Origin: Pogostemon cablin | Taxonomy: Eukaryota; Streptophyta; Magnoliopsida; Lamiales; Lamiaceae | Direction of reading: 5' to 3' | DNA length: 64,000 nucleotides | NCBI GenBank assembly: GCA_023678885.1 | Contig: CM042985.1 | Span: 31,196,465 to 31,260,464 of the forward strand | Part shown: piece by piece, positions 61,952 through 64,000 of the stretch | Layout: each line of letters opens with the position of its first letter | Position numbering within the stretch: the stretch's first letter is position 1 | Notes under the pieces: model-generated | Database searches by the model: none | Told to the model about the DNA's origin: nothing | The model's input: the letters and a program-made list of their open reading frames with translations, nothing else | Made by a program: the position numbers and the translations under genes

Positions 61952-62432
61952 GGCCAGCTTCAGATTCAGTTACTCAGCGGAGATTGAATCATGAAATTAT
62001 TCGCGATTGCTTGGACAAAGTTGGACTTGAAAAGAGTTCTTTTTTTTTAATCTACGGAAAGGGGGAGAGATATTAAGTGATTGCAAATCCAACAATCGGA
62101 CACATGTATATTTGGTATATTTGGTATTACATCTCTTGTTATAAATAGTTGGATAATTGACACGTACTAATCTACTTATACCCTAACAATCAACCCTGAA
62201 GGGAAAAGTTGAGATTTTACTCTCCACACAGGTGTTAACATCTTTTGTTACAAATCGTTCCATGATTGACACGTACTAATCTATACCCTAACAATCAACC
62301 CTGAAGGGAAATGTTGAGATTTTACTCTCCGCACACGTGTTAACACGTGTAACAGGAGATGTAAAATCAAAATGTAACAGGATATCCAACGCCATGTAGA
62401 CTGCCCAAACCAAATGCTAATATGGAAAATAA
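61952..62432 (-). promoter_or_regulatory. FK upstream region with tandem duplication
   Basis: A block that contains CACGTACTAATCTA, CCCTAACAATCAACCCTGAA and GTTGAGATTTTACTCTCC starts at 62161 and is repeated from 62270, 109 bp later. It lies about 210-400 bp upstream of the FK ATG. The two copies differ most at the right edge, where the second carries the palindrome listed next. Confidence 0.7.
62333..62350. promoter_or_regulatory. 18-bp perfect palindrome with two G-boxes
   Basis: ACACGTGTTAACACGTGT equals its own reverse complement and holds CACGTG twice around a central GTTAAC. It is 382-399 bp upstream of the FK ATG. A bHLH or bZIP pair could bind it; this is inference. Confidence 0.6.
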
Positions 62433-62580
62433 TACTCACTCCGTCCTGCACCAAGAATGCATTTTGCTTTTTTTTTGCATTAAGAAGTATTATTATTTAA
62501 TGTGTGGTGGGTAGTTGTATTAATGAGAGTATGGACCCCATATTTTAATTGTATTAGTGGGTGAGTGTGGGACCCATGTT
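62433..62580. mobile_element. Stowaway-like MITE E, truncated
   Basis: Starts TACTCACTCCGTCC and matches the interior of MITE D in reverse (ATTATTATTTAATGTGTGGTGGGTAG, split by changes), but the far end is missing and a poly-A run at 62582-62599 follows. Confidence 0.75.
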
Positions 62581-62599
62581 TATAAAAAAAAAAAAAAAA

Positions 62600-62823
62600 A
62601 GAAAGAATCCAAATGAGAGCACTGTACATCTAGAGCAAACAATTAGTGATTGCGGGTTAATTAGCAGCTCTTTTACAGCCTCACCTGTTTGAAGCCGCCG
62701 GGAGAACTGTGAACGGGAGCGGTGGGACCGGAAAGTTGCAGGTCTGCTAGGCAGCGGTGAAGACCAATCCCGGAACTTATGGCCGGCAGTGAGTCGGAGC
62801 CTGATGACGAGTCGGAGTGACAC
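62600..62823 (-). other. GC-rich island with a possible exon
   Basis: This 220-bp stretch is clearly richer in GC than its surroundings. On the - strand a frame runs from 62823 (MSLRLVIRLR) and a good splice donor, CAG then GTGAGG, lies at 62685/62684. Another frame through the same DNA reads SDSSSGSDSLPAISSG and also ends at that donor. It could be a non-coding first exon of FK, about 0.75 kb upstream of its ATG on the same strand, or a gene fragment. I do not recognise a family. Confidence 0.3.
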
Positions 62824-63579
62824 TGAACTTTGACTTCTTTTTTGGAAAATAATGAATTATATATCTTTCATTTTCTACTGGAAAACATAAATCTGAAGTG
62901 GTTTACATGAGTGTGTCCTAAGTGGTGATATAGTTTTATGGAAAAAAAAAGTTTTTATTTTGTTTTATATTCCACGTTCAGTCAAAAATCCGTCTGATGA
63001 TTTAATTTGCCAATCACTTATTAAAGTAATGATTTGAATTTGGATCCAATATTGTTGGTGTTGTATTAATGGGTGATGGTTTGATGATAAGGGAGTTGTA
63101 AGTTGCAATTGGAAGAATTAGAGATATCTCCCTGATAGCTCGGAAAAAGGCTTTTTTTTTTTTTTTCTTAGATTACTCCGTAACTAAAGTAAATGTGAGA
63201 ATTTCTAACAATTAACCCTAAAAAAAATATTAATTCAAACTTTAAATTCTCATATTTTTAATAAATTGATAAAATATTATTCTTTACAATAAAAATTATT
63301 ACACTTCAAACTCTTATATATTAAAGTAACTTTTTATATTCTAATTGAGCAAAATTGGCCAAAATAGGGTTATTATGAATTGAGTTCACCTCAAACTCAC
63401 CCTGCAATGATTTAATAAAGGGAATCATAATAAGTTTATCATTTTTTAATCAATAAAATCTTTTAATAAAGATGTTATCATTTTTTAAAAAATATATATA
63501 TTATTATCACATTTAATAATGACAGGGATGAAGATCTAAACCGAGCAATCTAACCAATCACTCTAAGAATCACAATCAA
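62824..63579. other. AT-rich intergenic DNA
   Basis: No gene or structured repeat supported. Poly-T run near 63150-63166. Confidence 0.6.
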
Positions 63580-63639
63580 CTAACAGTTGCACAAAGGAGA
63601 ATCAAACAAGAAATTGAAGTATGTGTGGGTGTGGGTGTG

Positions 63640-64000
63640 TGTGTGTTGAATCTGATTGAACACCAGATGTATAGTGGTTCGGGTCAATCAAACCTACATC
63701 CACTTTGAGAGAGAGATATTTTATTGCTTTGACAAGTATGAATGAACTACTACTGATACATGCATAGATTCCATCTATTTATACACCATGCAAGACCATC
63801 AAAGTTACAGGACCACTTTGTGTAACCACCTTCCAGCTGGATTATTGAGCAATTAAAACGAATCATTCTATTTGCAACTGACTCCATCACACAACTTTCG
63901 TGACAAGCTACAACTCATGTGTAGAACCTTCAATTCCAAGCGCATATGACACGTGTACAAACGCCACAAAGTACCCTGGTCCCCACCTTTGCACATGACC
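63640..64000 (-). repeat. Probable LTR fragment at right edge
   Basis: Read on the - strand the segment has GTATAAATAG (+ strand 63777-63786 as CTATTTATAC), then CAATAAAATA about 60 bp further (+ strand TATTTTATTG at about 63717-63726), then AACCACTATACATCTGG and a CA-rich stretch ending near 63620. TATA box followed closely by a polyadenylation signal is the layout of an LTR. The rest is off the window. Confidence 0.45.

Overview
The window is nuclear DNA of a flowering plant, almost certainly a eudicot. It holds two complete, multi-exon plant metabolic genes with GT-AG introns, many LTR retrotransposons with plant-type primer-binding sites, hAT, Helitron-like and Stowaway-like DNA transposons, and AT-rich intergenic DNA. 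The exact species cannot be read from the sequence; an asterid such as a Lamiales member is only a guess.

Positions 1-33293 are one nested retrotransposon block. The oldest layer is a Ty3/gypsy element of probable Tat lineage on the + strand. It has RNase H and integrase remains at 4240-6042, a 3' LTR at about 32425-33293, and its left part lies off the window. Between pol and the 3' LTR it carries two tandem extra ORFs in antisense, each with a Transposase_28-like N-terminus and a coiled-coil C-terminus. Four later insertions sit inside it: copia-1 (left edge to 4239, in pol), a candidate solo LTR (8722-10698, in antisense ORF 1), copia-2 (12998-21017, + strand, in antisense ORF 2) and copia-3 (22288-30661, - strand, in antisense ORF 2). 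Copia-2 and copia-3 share integrase-removing deletions. Copia-3 nevertheless has two 1388-bp LTRs that differ at only about six sites and a perfect 5-bp target duplication, which suggests recent movement with enzymes supplied in trans.

Positions 33294-41100 contain an intact VTE4 gene (gamma-tocopherol methyltransferase, - strand, six exons, 351 codons). Its upstream region is packed with Stowaway-like MITEs that carry G-box motifs. A Helitron-like element with its own internal insertions follows.

Positions 41453-49732 are a protein-free LTR retrotransposon derivative (LARD-like). Its interior holds an array of about seven regularly spaced hairpin units with a UACG-type loop, plus repeated copies of its polypurine-tract module. 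Positions 51213-56034 are a hAT transposon with a broken transposase and perfect 8-bp target duplication; a second hAT-type MITE is inserted exactly across its left terminus.

Positions 57505-61951 hold an intact FACKEL gene (sterol C-14 reductase, - strand, 13 exons, 369 codons). Its upstream region has a 109-bp tandem duplication and an 18-bp perfect palindrome containing two G-boxes. The right edge (63580-64000) looks like part of another LTR on the - strand. VTE4 acts in plastid vitamin E synthesis and FK in endoplasmic reticulum sterol synthesis; nothing shows that they work together. No rRNA, tRNA or CRISPR features were seen.
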